Assembly: GCA_042663485.1 (NCBI GenBank)
Contig: JBHTAF010000001.1
DNA: 64,000 nucleotides
Direction: 5' to 3' (one strand)
DNA from: Natronosalvus sp042663485
Lineage (GTDB): Archaea > Halobacteriota > Halobacteria > Halobacteriales > Natrialbaceae
Part shown: piece after piece, positions 1 to 9,753 of the stretch
Numbering within the stretch: the stretch's first letter is position 1
Layout of the letters: the number at the start of each line of letters is the position of its first letter
Position numbers and translations under genes: made by a program
Notes under the pieces: model-generated
What the model saw: only the letters and a program-made list of their open reading frames with translations
What the model was told of the DNA's origin: nothing
Database searches by the model: none

Positions 1-1304
1 TCGAACTCGTCGATTACTACATCCTCGGCAGCGATCCCGACGAGGAATACATCACGCTACAGAACACTGGCGAGGAGACACTAGAGATGGAGGGGTGGAT
101 CCTTCGCGACCGCGAAGACGGCGGTCGGGTAAACGTGAATCTCTCACCGTTCGTGTTTCCGAGAGGGTTCACGCTCGAACCAAGCGCGGAGGTAACCATC
201 GTAAGTGGACAGGGAGGGGATACAGACGAGATTCTCTACTGGGGCCAAGACCAGCAACAGGTCTGGAACGAAGACAGCGATATTGTCATTGTACAGAACG
301 CCGTTGAGGAAGAAGTTTTCAGAGAGGAGATCGCCGCCAACCACGAGAATAATGAAGACGGAAATGATACGCCAGTCTCGCTCGAGCTCATCGAGTATTA
401 TATCGATGGCGATGATCCACAAGAGGAGGAAATAACGATACGGAACACTGGTAATGCAGCGCTTGATCTAACCGGCTGGCGGATTGAAGATGCCCACGGG
501 ATCCCGGCTGGGAATATCTCTCCGTTCGAATTCCCGGCTGGATTTACACTCGATGCTGGTGCGGACGTGACCCTCGTCACTGGCCAGGGTACCAATACAG
601 CCGACACCCTTTACTGGGGATATCGGCGACACGTGTGGAACGAAGACGGTGATGTTGTCTTTGTGTTCGATGCAGAGGGGACTCTCCAGCTCAAAGAACA
701 GATCGCTTCAGACGGAGCCAGTAACGGAGAGCCATCCGGCGGTGCGCTCACCGTCGTAATCGACCACACGAACGCACCGATCGAAGGCGGCGAGCACCTG
801 CAGGTAGTGGCGAACGTAGAGAACACCGAGACCGCGGACAGAAGCGATACGGTCGAACTGGTCGTCGGCGGTGAGGTGGTCGACTCCCAGTCGGTGACGG
901 TAGCCGGGGAGGCGACCCAACGCATCGATCTGGGATATACCACTTATCCAGTCGACCAAGATGTCTCGTTTGAGGTCACGGTACGAACGAGCGACGACAG
1001 CGCCTCGAGGACGGTTGACGTGGTCGCTGCCACCGATGTGACTGGCGAGAACGGTGACGACTCCGAGGCTGCAGCCGGTGAATCCGGCCAAGACGACTCT
1101 AGCGAGCCAGCCACGGAGTCCGACGACCAGGACGAATCGGGATCGGCGGATCCGGCCGACCCAGAGGACGAACCAGGAGGACCCGATGAGCCGGACGAAC
1201 CTCCCGAGGAACCCGATCCAGACCCAGAAGGGGGCGATGAAACACCTGCGGAAGAATCGTCGGACGCTGGCGATAATGATACGAGCGGTGGCAATGATGA
1301 GTGA
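1..1304 (+). CDS. Lamin-tail-domain surface protein, 5' end outside window
   Basis: The reading frame is open from base 3, so the true start lies upstream. The visible part has two copies of a lamin-tail-like beta-sandwich repeat. The first is cut by the window edge (ELVDYYILGSDPDEE) and the second starts LELIEYYIDGDDPQEEE. Both carry a G-W-x-L/I core and a W-N-E-D segment. A CARDB-like beta domain follows, then about 85 very acidic Asp/Glu/Pro/Gly residues. It ends at GGNDE without a PGF-CTERM or other membrane anchor. Family knowledge: LTD proteins are often secreted and sometimes linked to DNA or cell-wall binding. The role here is unknown. The decayed aglF copy begins only 48 bases after its stop, so the C-terminus may have been reshaped by a rearrangement. 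Confidence 0.75.
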   Translation, partial: ELVDYYILGSDPDEEYITLQNTGEETLEMEGWILRDREDGGRVNVNLSPFVFPRGFTLEPSAEVTIVSGQGGDTDEILYWGQDQQQVWNEDSDIVIVQNAVEEEVFREEIAANHENNEDGNDTPVSLELIEYYIDGDDPQEEEITIRNTGNAALDLTGWRIEDAHGIPAGNISPFEFPAGFTLDAGADVTLVTGQGTNTADTLYWGYRRHVWNEDGDVVFVFDAEGTLQLKEQIASDGASNGEPSGGALTVVIDHTNAPIEGGEHLQVVANVENTETADRSDTVELVVGGEVVDSQSVTVAGEATQRIDLGYTTYPVDQDVSFEVTVRTSDDSASRTVDVVAATDVTGENGDDSEAAAGESGQDDSSEPATESDDQDESGSADPADPEDEPGGPDEPDEPPEEPDPDPEGGDETPAEESSDAGDNDTSGGNDE

Positions 1305-1351
1305 GACCTCCGCTGCCGACAGAGAGCGAGGGTGGCGCCCGAGCGTTAGTC

Positions 1352-1573
1352 GGTGATGGGAACGTCCTGGAAGTCGTCGCCGTAGTGTTCGATGATCTTT
1401 TCTTTCTCGTAGCCGACGACGATGATGAGTTCGTCGGCCCCGAGGTCGACGACCTGTTCGAGACAGTGGGTCAAGAGTGGTTTCCCGGCGGCCTCGACCA
1501 GTCCTTTCGGTTTGTCGCGGTCAGCGGCCGCAATCGCGTCCCCTTCCCCGCGGCGAGCACTACTGCTTGACTG
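1352..1573 (-). pseudogene. Truncated, frameshifted copy of the aglF 5' end
   Basis: The minus strand here matches about the first 70 codons of aglF (9941-10678), including VVLAAGKGTRLRPLT and the later LGADELI-VVGYEKEKIIEHYGDD. The match continues into the upstream promoter (tcacaaatac-ttcttgct in both). The ATG is lost. One base is missing after the LRPLT codons, which shifts the frame. The match stops after the codons for DDFQ-VPIT. This is a dead duplicate, not a gene. Confidence 0.85.
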
Positions 1574-2030
1574 TCATCTATGAGTGATTTCCATTCACAA
1601 ATACATTCTTGCTTGGGTGCTCAACGGGGCTGGTCACCGCTCCGTTCCAGTAATTGTAATCGTAGGACGGTCAAATATCGCGGGTGTGAGCCCTATTCGA
1701 ACTATTCAGGCGTCTGGTCGGGACAGATCACGAAGAAGGGAGGGAATCGGACTACAGTCGATCTCGGCTGGTTCCACCGGTTTGAGGCTTGCCCACTGAC
1801 AGCAACTGCTTCTTCGACCTTACTGGGCCGATTGTCGTTCACGCCCGATAAAAACACTCTGGCTGTCCGCTTCCAGGATTGAAAATCGGCTCAAGGCACC
1901 GATCGGGCGTGGTGAACAGACCATCACTGAACGACGCTTCCTGTCATAGCCCTATAAATGATTGTTGGCCAATCTGTACCGCTGAATGACATGGTTTATA
2001 TCCTGGTGGTTTTCAGTCTCTACACATCCA
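1574..2030. other. Intergenic, no gene seen
   Basis: About 460 bases. The first 40 or so are the promoter part of the aglF duplicate. The rest has only open frames with non-haloarchaeal composition. The protease promoter lies at its right end. Confidence 0.6.
1995..2003 (+). promoter_or_regulatory. TATA box of the subtilase gene
   Basis: tttatatcc is centred about 32 bases before the ATG at 2031. This is near the spacing of a leaderless haloarchaeal transcript and argues for 2031 over an upstream in-frame ATG at 1986-1994. Confidence 0.5.
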
Positions 2031-5000
2031 ATGGTGGATGGACCACGCGATGGCTGGTCGGTGTTCGCTGTCTTGATGGCTGCGGTCATGGTGCTGGTGG
2101 TGTTCACGCCAGTGGGGGCGGCTGGCTCGCCCCAGACCCAGGTGACTGACGCAGCCACCGAGACGAACGACACTGTCCAACGAGCCACGTTCACGACGGG
2201 TGTTGCACCGATCGAAAACGACCTCGAGAGTGCGGAGGGGACGGTGGACGTCATTTTGCGACTCGAGGAACTCGAGACCAGGACGGTTGCCCAGAGCGGA
2301 AACGCTCAGACCGCGCTCAAGACGCATGCCAGGAATACCCAGGTGCCTGTCGAACGCACGCTCGATGCGACCGCTGGGGTCGAGGTTGAGGAGTCCTTCT
2401 GGATCACCAATGCGATGCTCGTTACGGTCGACACCGACGAGATGCCCATCGAACGCCTGGCTCGTCTCGAAGGTGTAACGCGGGTGCATGCGAACTACGA
2501 GGTTCATCAGCCAGAACCAGTACGCGAGCGATCGGTATCAGCCGACGAGTTGGGTACTGAGGCGACCACGGCAGAGATTCAGAGCACGTACGGTCTGGAT
2601 CAGATTAATGCGACCGAAGTCTGGGCGGAGTATGGAACGCGAGGCGAGGGGGTGAAAGTCGCCGTTCTCGATACGGGTGTCGATCCCGACCACCCAGATA
2701 TCGAGATCGCTCCCGAAAACTGGGCAGAATTCGATATCTACGGAAACCCGGTCGAAGGTAGCGAGCCCTACGATTCCGGTAGTCACGGTACGCACGTCTC
2801 AGGAACTATCGTTGGAGGTGACGCCTCCGGAGAGCACATCGGTGTCGCCCCGAATGCCACCCTAATGCACGGCCTCGTCCTTTCTGGGGGAAGTGGGTCA
2901 CTTGCTCAAATCATCGGCGGAATGGAGTGGGCCGTTCAGGAGGATGCCGATATCATCAGTATGAGCTTGGGCTCACAAAGGTATGAATCCGAGTATATCG
3001 ACCCTATTCGAAACGCCGAAGCAGCAGGGACGATCGTCATCTCGGCTGCTGGCAACGATGGACCCGGAACGAGCGGTTCGCCGGCGAACGTCTACGATGG
3101 AATGGCGATCGGTGCCTCAGACGCGAACGAGGATATTACTTACTTCTCGGGGGGCGAAACCATCGTCACCGCCGACGCCTGGGCCAATCCGCCGAGTGAC
3201 TGGCCCGACGAGTACGTCGTCCCGGACGTCGCCGCGCCCGGGGCGAGTGTCACAAGCGCAGTCCCCGGCGGGGGCTATAGCTCCAAAAGTGGGACCAGCA
3301 TGGCCACGCCGCACGTTTCGGGGGTTGTTGCCCTGATGCTCAGTTCCGGCGGCGATCTCGACCCGGCGACGATCTCCGAGACCCTCGAGACGACAGCCTG
3401 GAAGCCCGATGGCGAACCCGCAGGCCAGGATACCCGCTACGGGCACGGTATCGTCGATGCGAACGCCGCTACGGCCGCGGTTGCGCTCGAAAGCGGCGTC
3501 ACCGGCACTGTTACCGACGCTGCTGGTGAGCCGGTTGCAGAGGCAACCGTGGCGATCGAGGGCGGCCTCGAGACGACAACCAATGCGATGGGCGAGTACG
3601 AACTACGGGCGAACCCCGGTGCACACACCCTCACCGTCGAGAAGTTCGGCTACCAGACGGTGGCTGACAGCGTCACCGTCGACGATGGCGCGTTCACCGA
3701 ACGCTCTCTCACGCTCGACCCAGCGCTCGAGGCGACACTCCTCGACGGGCAACCCGACAAGCTCGAGGGTGGTGAATCCATCTCGACCGTGGTAACGGTC
3801 GCGAACGCTGAGGACGTTGTCGTTGATCTCGACGGTGGGTACGACGCCACAGCGGCCACGCTCGAAATCAACGGTGGTGAACACGACTTCGGACAGCCGG
3901 CCGAACTCGCTGACGACGGGGAGGTGACGGTCACCGTCAGCACCGCTGCTGGAACGGCTGGGGAGCTCTCCCTCGTCCAGACGTACAGTAACAGCACGGA
4001 CGAGACCACGATTACGACCGGGCCCACAACCGTCTACGAGGAGCTGCAACGCGTTGCGGTGGTTGCTGAGGGGGTCTACGGCTCAGCTGTTGGGGACGTG
4101 CTCGAGACCCGTCTAACGAAACCGACGGCCGCGACCGTCGTGACCGTCGATGAGGTCGTCGATGAGGTCGAGACCTACGATGCGATCGTCGTCCAGAGCG
4201 TCGGTGATCAGAACCTCTGGGACTTTGCCACCGCGACCAACACCGCAGACGTCGGCGTCGTATATCTCGATCAGTGGGGGTCCGATGCCAATGGCATTCC
4301 GAAGTATGCTGCCCTGACGGGCGATCCAGGCCACACGGCCGAGTCGTACGACAACGGGGTCCCGGTGTACTACGATGTCCAGAACGACCACACCATCCTC
4401 GACGGATGGACTGTGGGCGACCAGATCGATGTGCATGCCAATCCGATCGGCGATTTCACCTGGTTCGACGAGACGTCCTTTACGATCCTAGCAGAGGTTC
4501 GCGCCCAGGATGGGACGGGCGGGCCGGCACTCGCCATCGACGAAGAGACCAACACCGTCTTCGCCTCCTCGCTCGGGCGTAACCAGTATATCGGGAACGA
4601 CGACTATACTGCCGAGGCCGATGAGGTGCTCGCCAACGCGGTGAGCTACGCTGCTGCGGAGGCAGCATCGCCCAACGAGACGGCGTTTTACGGGAGCGCT
4701 ACGATCGCTGGCGAACCCGCGCCCGAGGGCACACCAGTTACCGCCGCCGTTGACGGCAACGTCCTCGCCAGCACCGAGGTCGGCCCCAATGGCGTCTATG
4801 CCACTCACGCGAACCCACTCACCCTCGAAAGCAGCGACGCTGGCGACGGATCGGCGGTCACGTTCACCGTTGGCTACTGGGACGCCGAGGAAACGGCTGT
4901 CTGGCAGAATCAGGCGGTGCAAGAACAGTCGCTGGCCGTTCCCGGTGGCGAGCTGACGGGGACGATCACCGACGCCACTCACGAGGCGGTGGTTTCAGAT

Positions 5001-5975
5001 GCGACCGTCGAACTCGTCCGCGATGGCACGGTGGTGGCATCGACGACGACGGCGACAGACGGGACCTACGCCTTCACCGAGGTAACCCCTCAGGCGTACA
5101 CACTCTCGGTCTCGGCACCGGGCTTCGAGACCGCCACGACTGACGTCACCCTCGAGAGTGGGGGCGCTCAAACAGCGAACGTCTCGCTTGCCGGCGACGC
5201 CTCGCTTTCGGGAACGGTCATCGAGAACGGAACCGAGGCACCACTCGAAAGCGCCTCACTCACCCTCGAGGGGCCGTCCGGGACCTACGAGACCACGTCG
5301 AACGCCACGGGGTGGTACGCGTTCGAGGAAGTCCCGGGTACCGGTGAGTATACCCTCACCGCCGAGACCGCCAACCACACTCAGACGACGACGTCGGTCA
5401 CCCTCGCAGAGGGCGACGACGGCACCGCAGACGTCGCCCTGACCCACGCGGACGCGCTGTTCTTGATCACCGACGTCGACGCGCCGACGTACGTCGAGAC
5501 CGACTCGTCCCTCGAGGTAGCCACGACCATCGAGAACGTGGGGGCGACGGGCGCCACTGAATCCGTTACGCTCGTGATCAGCGACACGCTCGTTGAATCC
5601 ACTGAACTGTCGCTCGAGGCGGGTTCGAACGCGACGACGACGCTGACGTGGGACACCACCGACGTCGACCCCGCGAGCTACGCTGGCTCCGTCGAGACCG
5701 ACGACGACCAGCACACGTTCGAGTTCCGGGTGGTCGCGGCGGAGGCACCGCCACCGATCGTCGGTGATTCACCGCCACAGGATCTGACCGGCGATGGTCG
5801 CTACGAGGATCTGACGGGCGACGGGGCGCTGACGATCACTGACGTCCAGACGCTGTACCATCACCGCGACAGCGACGTCGTACAGGACCACGCTAACGCG
5901 TTCGACTTCACCGACAGTGGGGCCGTCGGGATCGCCGACGTTCAGGCACTGTACACCCTGGTGACCGATGAGTGA
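2031..5975 (+). CDS. Secreted subtilisin-family protease with C-terminal dockerin
   Basis: 1314 residues from the ATG at 2031. A hydrophobic signal segment near residues 9-26 is followed by an I9-like propeptide. The S8 catalytic domain has the triad Asp214 (VLDTGVD), His252 (SHGTHVSG) and Ser423 (GTSMATPHVSG), with SAAGNDGPG supplying the oxyanion Asn. Then come several carboxypeptidase-regulatory-like/CARDB beta domains with G-x-V-x-D-x-x-G-x-P repeats. The last about 65 residues hold two EF-hand-like segments (DLTGDG-LTITDVQTLY and DFTDSG-VGIADVQALY), the pattern of a type I dockerin. The next gene overlaps by 8 bases and encodes cohesin-like domains, so the protease is probably held at the cell surface non-covalently. 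An extracellular calcium-dependent protease is inferred. The ATG at 1986 would overlap the TATA box and was not used. Confidence 0.92.
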   Translation: MVDGPRDGWSVFAVLMAAVMVLVVFTPVGAAGSPQTQVTDAATETNDTVQRATFTTGVAPIENDLESAEGTVDVILRLEELETRTVAQSGNAQTALKTHARNTQVPVERTLDATAGVEVEESFWITNAMLVTVDTDEMPIERLARLEGVTRVHANYEVHQPEPVRERSVSADELGTEATTAEIQSTYGLDQINATEVWAEYGTRGEGVKVAVLDTGVDPDHPDIEIAPENWAEFDIYGNPVEGSEPYDSGSHGTHVSGTIVGGDASGEHIGVAPNATLMHGLVLSGGSGSLAQIIGGMEWAVQEDADIISMSLGSQRYESEYIDPIRNAEAAGTIVISAAGNDGPGTSGSPANVYDGMAIGASDANEDITYFSGGETIVTADAWANPPSDWPDEYVVPDVAAPGASVTSAVPGGGYSSKSGTSMATPHVSGVVALMLSSGGDLDPATISETLETTAWKPDGEPAGQDTRYGHGIVDANAATAAVALESGVTGTVTDAAGEPVAEATVAIEGGLETTTNAMGEYELRANPGAHTLTVEKFGYQTVADSVTVDDGAFTERSLTLDPALEATLLDGQPDKLEGGESISTVVTVANAEDVVVDLDGGYDATAATLEINGGEHDFGQPAELADDGEVTVTVSTAAGTAGELSLVQTYSNSTDETTITTGPTTVYEELQRVAVVAEGVYGSAVGDVLETRLTKPTAATVVTVDEVVDEVETYDAIVVQSVGDQNLWDFATATNTADVGVVYLDQWGSDANGIPKYAALTGDPGHTAESYDNGVPVYYDVQNDHTILDGWTVGDQIDVHANPIGDFTWFDETSFTILAEVRAQDGTGGPALAIDEETNTVFASSLGRNQYIGNDDYTAEADEVLANAVSYAAAEAASPNETAFYGSATIAGEPAPEGTPVTAAVDGNVLASTEVGPNGVYATHANPLTLESSDAGDGSAVTFTVGYWDAEETAVWQNQAVQEQSLAVPGGELTGTITDATHEAVVSDATVELVRDGTVVASTTTATDGTYAFTEVTPQAYTLSVSAPGFETATTDVTLESGGAQTANVSLAGDASLSGTVIENGTEAPLESASLTLEGPSGTYETTSNATGWYAFEEVPGTGEYTLTAETANHTQTTTSVTLAEGDDGTADVALTHADALFLITDVDAPTYVETDSSLEVATTIENVGATGATESVTLVISDTLVESTELSLEAGSNATTTLTWDTTDVDPASYAGSVETDDDQHTFEFRVVAAEAPPPIVGDSPPQDLTGDGRYEDLTGDGALTITDVQTLYHHRDSDVVQDHANAFDFTDSGAVGIADVQALYTLVTDE

Positions 5976-7548
5976 GCACGCTATGGGGCGATCGGATGAG
6001 AGCCTCGGTTCCGCCCGCCTGACGCGAGGCGCCCTGCTCGTGGCCATTGTCGTCGTGGCTCTGGTCGGCGGGATGGCTGGCACACCGCTCGCCACCGCAG
6101 ACGCAGGCGTCAGCGCCGACCCAGGCGTCAACGTCACGGTGAACGCCGCAGACGACGTTTCAGCCGGCGACACCGGCCAGGCGACGGTCGTGGCAACGGG
6201 CGCCGACAACGGCGTCAGCGCGTACGAGATCACCCTCGCGGTGAACGACACCGACGTGGCGACCCTCGAGGAGGTAGCGGTCAACGCCGACGGCGACGAC
6301 GGCCCGCTCGTCTCCGTCGAACGGTCGGCCGATGGCTCGACGGTGACGGTGACCGCCGCCTTGCTGGATGCAACCCACGAGCCAGCGGCGGAGATCGAAC
6401 TGTTCGACGTCACCGTTGCGGGACACGCCGAAGGTACGGCCGCACTTGAGGTCGTGGCCGTCGAGGAGATATCCGATCTCGACATCACTGCCTACCCCGT
6501 CGATCAGCTGTCTGGGACGACGCTATCGGTCGTGGATCAGCCAGCGCCGGCCGCGACTATCGAACTCAGCACCCTCGAGGAACTCGAGACGGGGACGGCG
6601 AATACGACGACGGTCACGGTGACGAACGCAACCGCGGGTGTCAGTGCGTATGATATCACACTCGCGGTCGAGGATCCCGATGTCGTCTCCCTCGAAAACG
6701 CCACCGTCCATGCCACCGGGACGGAAGGGCCACTCGTCGACACCGAACGCGCTGCCAACGGATCGGAGCTCACGGTCACGGCGGCCCTACTCGATGCCGA
6801 TCACGATCCGGCAGAGACCGTCGACCTGTTTGAGGTGACGCTAGAGGGCCAGACGGCGGGCTCGAGTAACCTCTCGGTCGCAGAGGTTACTGATTTGGCA
6901 ACGGCTGACCTCGATCAGTACCGGATCGAAACGACCAATATGACGACCATTTCGGTCGCGGATCCAAATACGGGCGGCGGCGGTGCGCCACCGTTTCCAA
7001 TGCCTACTGCTCCCGGTGATGACGAGCCTGAGCCAGCAGCCTTCGAACTGGGCACTGTTGACGTAGAGCCCGAGACGACCACCGAGGCAGAGCTGCCGAT
7101 CACCGTCCCCGTCACGAACGTGGGCGAGGCGGTGGGCAACGCCACGGTGGCCGTCTCGCTCGCCGACCAGACGGTGAACGAGACAATCCCGGAACTCGAC
7201 GGTGGCGAGAACGCGTCAGCGACGTTCAACCTGACGGCACCCGACGAGCCGGGAACGTACGAGCTGGTCGTCGAAACGACCGATGACAACCAGACGGTCG
7301 CCATCACGGTGGCCGAACCAGAGGCTCCGTCGGACGACCCCGCGACGGATGCCGAAGATGGGAGCGATGAGCCCGACGAGGATCGGGACAGTGAGCCCGA
7401 CGACGATGGCAGCGATGATGATCAGGACGACGGTCAACCTAGTGAGGAAAGCGCTGGCTTACTTGATAGGATGCCCGGGTTTGGGATTGAGGTCGCTCTC
7501 GTCGCCCTCCTCATTGGAGTAGGGCTTCGGCGACGGGCTCCCCGATAA
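5968..7548 (+). CDS. PGF-CTERM surface protein with two cohesin-like domains
   Basis: 526 residues. The ATG overlaps the protease stop (ATGAGTGA), so the two are translationally coupled. A signal segment (LLVAIVVVALVGG) is followed by two homologous domains at about residues 45-185 and 190-325. They share NGVSAYEITLAV / AGVSAYDITLAV and VTAALLDATH / VTAALLDADH, the pattern of cohesin-like beta sandwiches. A Gly/Pro linker, a CARDB-like domain and an Asp/Glu-rich stretch follow. The C-terminus has Pro503-Gly504-Phe505, a hydrophobic helix and RRR, the PGF-CTERM signal cut by archaeosortase A for lipid anchoring. Inferred role: cell-surface receptor for dockerin proteins, first of all the adjacent subtilase. 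Confidence 0.88.
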   Translation: MSEHAMGRSDESLGSARLTRGALLVAIVVVALVGGMAGTPLATADAGVSADPGVNVTVNAADDVSAGDTGQATVVATGADNGVSAYEITLAVNDTDVATLEEVAVNADGDDGPLVSVERSADGSTVTVTAALLDATHEPAAEIELFDVTVAGHAEGTAALEVVAVEEISDLDITAYPVDQLSGTTLSVVDQPAPAATIELSTLEELETGTANTTTVTVTNATAGVSAYDITLAVEDPDVVSLENATVHATGTEGPLVDTERAANGSELTVTAALLDADHDPAETVDLFEVTLEGQTAGSSNLSVAEVTDLATADLDQYRIETTNMTTISVADPNTGGGGAPPFPMPTAPGDDEPEPAAFELGTVDVEPETTTEAELPITVPVTNVGEAVGNATVAVSLADQTVNETIPELDGGENASATFNLTAPDEPGTYELVVETTDDNQTVAITVAEPEAPSDDPATDAEDGSDEPDEDRDSEPDDDGSDDDQDDGQPSEESAGLLDRMPGFGIEVALVALLIGVGLRRRAPR

Positions 7549-7766
7549 CTGCACGGTCGGTCGCACGCTCATATCGGGGATCCGAACGAATCGAAGTCGC
7601 GGCTTGAGGAGATACCACCCGAGGCTGGTGGCGACGGCCGTGGCGTTGGTCAGGACATCCGCGGCCGTCATGTGTCGTGCGGGGACCATACCCTGGCCGA
7701 GTTCGATCAGGATGCCAAACCCAGTCGCGACGAGAAAGACGAGTTCGAGTTGCTCGAGTTGACACC
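7549..7766 (-). pseudogene. VanZ-like membrane protein, C-terminal remnant
   Basis: In frame on the minus strand this region reads LEQLELVFLVATGFGILIEL then GQGMVPARHMTAADVLTNA. That matches the last third of haloarchaeal VanZ-family proteins (ELxQ...R...DVLANAxG). No start codon or N-terminal two thirds exist. The frame runs back into the stop codon of the gene at 7768-8610. Treated as a truncated remnant. Confidence 0.6.
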
Positions 7767-7767
7767 C

Positions 7768-8610
7768 TCACCGTCGGTCGGACTCGGACAACGACTCATC
7801 ATCTACTCGTTCGGGCGGTTCCGGTGGCTCTAGTATCGCGCTGAGAAGGGCAGCAGCCCGCGACGAGCGCAGATCCTCGAGGGTCGCGTTCGAACGCGTT
7901 CCGGCGGCCGCCACGAGGGCCAGCAGGCCGTGGACGACGGCGAGAGGCACAGTGATCGCATCGGTTACCGTCAACAGGAGGAAGCTCGAGATGAGCGCTG
8001 AAAGAAGACACACCCCCAGAACCCGGATCGGACGGGCGCTGACCCGATCGGCGATCGAACGCCCGGTCCTGGCGACACGCGAGGTCGTGAGGCTGGCGGT
8101 CACGAACGCGATTACTCGATCGAGGATGGCGAAGATGGGCCCGACAGTTCTCGTCTCACGCAGGTCGATGACGATCACCTCCGGTTCGGGTTCGGCCGTG
8201 AACCAGCGATAGACCGCCGACGACGTCACGTACCGAGCGAGAACGGTCGCGGCTCCCACGAGTCGAGAGGAGCGGCCAGCGCGAGTTACAGAGCGCTGGA
8301 TCGCCCGGCCGTGCGAAGCCGCGACCGACGACTCAGTCTTTCGTGCGACGAACGATCGGGAGTTGTGATCCGTCGTGGAGTCGTCAGCTCCGAGAGCCCC
8401 GGCTCCGGCCGCCTCTGCAGGCGTAACGCGTTCGTCCTCGACGCCAGTGGATTCATCGGGCGAATCCCGATCATCTCGGCTCGAGGGACCGGGAACGATC
8501 GGCGAGGCGAGCCACGATCGTGCGAATGCCGTTGCAAGCCTCCGGCGAACCCGCTCAACGACGGTGACGACGGTCGAACGTTCGTAGGCCGCGCGGAGTG
8601 AATCGGTCAT
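7768..8610 (-). CDS. Haloarchaeal membrane protein of unknown function
   Basis: 280 residues. The N-terminal half is hydrophilic with a low-complexity acidic/Ala stretch (about 45-85). The middle carries the most conserved-looking segment (EVIVIDLRETRTVGPIFAIL). Two hydrophobic helices lie near residues 190-235 (VLGVCLLSALISSFLLL and VPLAVVHGLLALVAAAG), and the tail is acidic. It starts 12 bases after the DUF4330 gene ends on the same strand, so the two are probably one operon. No enzyme motif was seen. Confidence 0.7.
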   Translation of the reverse strand: MTDSLRAAYERSTVVTVVERVRRRLATAFARSWLASPIVPGPSSRDDRDSPDESTGVEDERVTPAEAAGAGALGADDSTTDHNSRSFVARKTESSVAASHGRAIQRSVTRAGRSSRLVGAATVLARYVTSSAVYRWFTAEPEPEVIVIDLRETRTVGPIFAILDRVIAFVTASLTTSRVARTGRSIADRVSARPIRVLGVCLLSALISSFLLLTVTDAITVPLAVVHGLLALVAAAGTRSNATLEDLRSSRAAALLSAILEPPEPPERVDDESLSESDRR

Positions 8611-8622
8611 CAGTGTAGTAAG

Positions 8623-9753
8623 TTATCGATCGATATCTGTTACTTCGACGGTGACGATGACGGTCCCGAAGTCGAGGATGATCGTCTCACCCTCTCGAAG
8701 TGGTTCCCCGTGGAATCGGAGCCCAGATTCGGTCTCTCGACCCTCGAGTTCGAGTTCGAGCGTGAGGTCGAGGTTCCGTGGATGGTCGCGCTCGTAGATG
8801 TTGCCGTCCTCGCTTTCGAGGATGACCGACGCGGGTTCCGTTTCGACGGTGTCGATGGTCGCGACCGTCTCGCCGCGTTCGGTTTCGGTCATGCCAGCCT
8901 CGAGGCCGTCGGCGACGTCTGGTTTCACGTTATCGAGGGTCGCCGTGACGCTCACGGTGGTTTCCTCGCCGGACTCCTCGAGTGCTCCGCGTCGCGTGAC
9001 GTTCCCTGTGAGTTCGTAGGCGTCGGTCCGAACGGGAATCGTCGACCCGAGCACGACTGGCTGATCGCCGATCGCCGGCCCGGAGCCGGTGTCGATCGTC
9101 CTGGCGGTGAGTCCGACGACGACGCGACGACGATTGTCGCCGGCGACGTGCGTCCGTACCGACTCGACAGTCGCGACGGTGTCACCGGCGATACGGTAGG
9201 TATCCCCTTCGGCGATCTCGTCGGCCGTCGCGGTCGGAACGGTCGTCTCTAGGACCAGTTCCGTCTCGTTTACCGGCAGCGTCGTCTCCTCGCCACCCAC
9301 CGATCGGACTTCGCCCTCGGTCGTGTACTCGAGCGTATCGATCGTCACGGTCTGGCCCACGTGCAGGCGTTCGCCATCGAACTGGAAGACGCGGTCGTCC
9401 CGCTGGTCGTCCTCGACGAGTTGCCCGTTGAGCTCAGCCCGGATCACGACGGACGCGCCGCCGGCGCGGTCCTCATCGTCACCTGGCGCCGACCGGTAGA
9501 CGTCGGTCACGGTGAGGTTGTCGCTACTCCCTTCGAGGTACATGACGTCACCTTCCGAGATCTGTTCGGCGACGTGTTCGGACTGGGTTCCCAGGTCGAT
9601 CGTCGCATAGCGGGTTTCCGATTCGGCATCGCCCGTGAGTACGCCGACGACGGCGAGGCCGGCGACGACGACGGCCAGCAAGACCAGGACGACGAGTGCG
9701 TCGACGACGTTGACGCGGCCAAAGAGGTTGCCCTCGTCGTCGATCAACTCCAT
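8623..9753 (-). CDS. DUF4330 family membrane-anchored protein
   Basis: 376 residues from the ATG at 9753. A longer frame reaches 9813, but MELIDDEGNLFGRVN aligns with the start of the paralogue at 31240 (MEMLDDTGRIGGVIN). A single N-terminal transmembrane helix follows (VVDALVVLVLLAVVVAGLA). The rest is extracytoplasmic beta-rich sequence with four similar units (DVMYLEG, DTYRIAGD, TVATVESV, GETVATIDTV). The function of DUF4330 is unknown. In this window both copies sit beside glycosylation genes (aglF here, an STT3 gene at 28508-30964), which suggests a role in surface glycan or envelope assembly. Confidence 0.8.
   Translation of the reverse strand: MELIDDEGNLFGRVNVVDALVVLVLLAVVVAGLAVVGVLTGDAESETRYATIDLGTQSEHVAEQISEGDVMYLEGSSDNLTVTDVYRSAPGDDEDRAGGASVVIRAELNGQLVEDDQRDDRVFQFDGERLHVGQTVTIDTLEYTTEGEVRSVGGEETTLPVNETELVLETTVPTATADEIAEGDTYRIAGDTVATVESVRTHVAGDNRRRVVVGLTARTIDTGSGPAIGDQPVVLGSTIPVRTDAYELTGNVTRRGALEESGEETTVSVTATLDNVKPDVADGLEAGMTETERGETVATIDTVETEPASVILESEDGNIYERDHPRNLDLTLELELEGRETESGLRFHGEPLREGETIILDFGTVIVTVEVTDIDR

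Noticed and set aside
944..1294. Ser/Gly/Pro-rich minus-strand frame
   Set aside because: It is the antisense of the acidic tail of the lamin-tail protein; no motif.
1580..1882. Plus-strand 100-codon frame
   Set aside because: It begins inside the promoter part of the aglF duplicate and has non-haloarchaeal composition.
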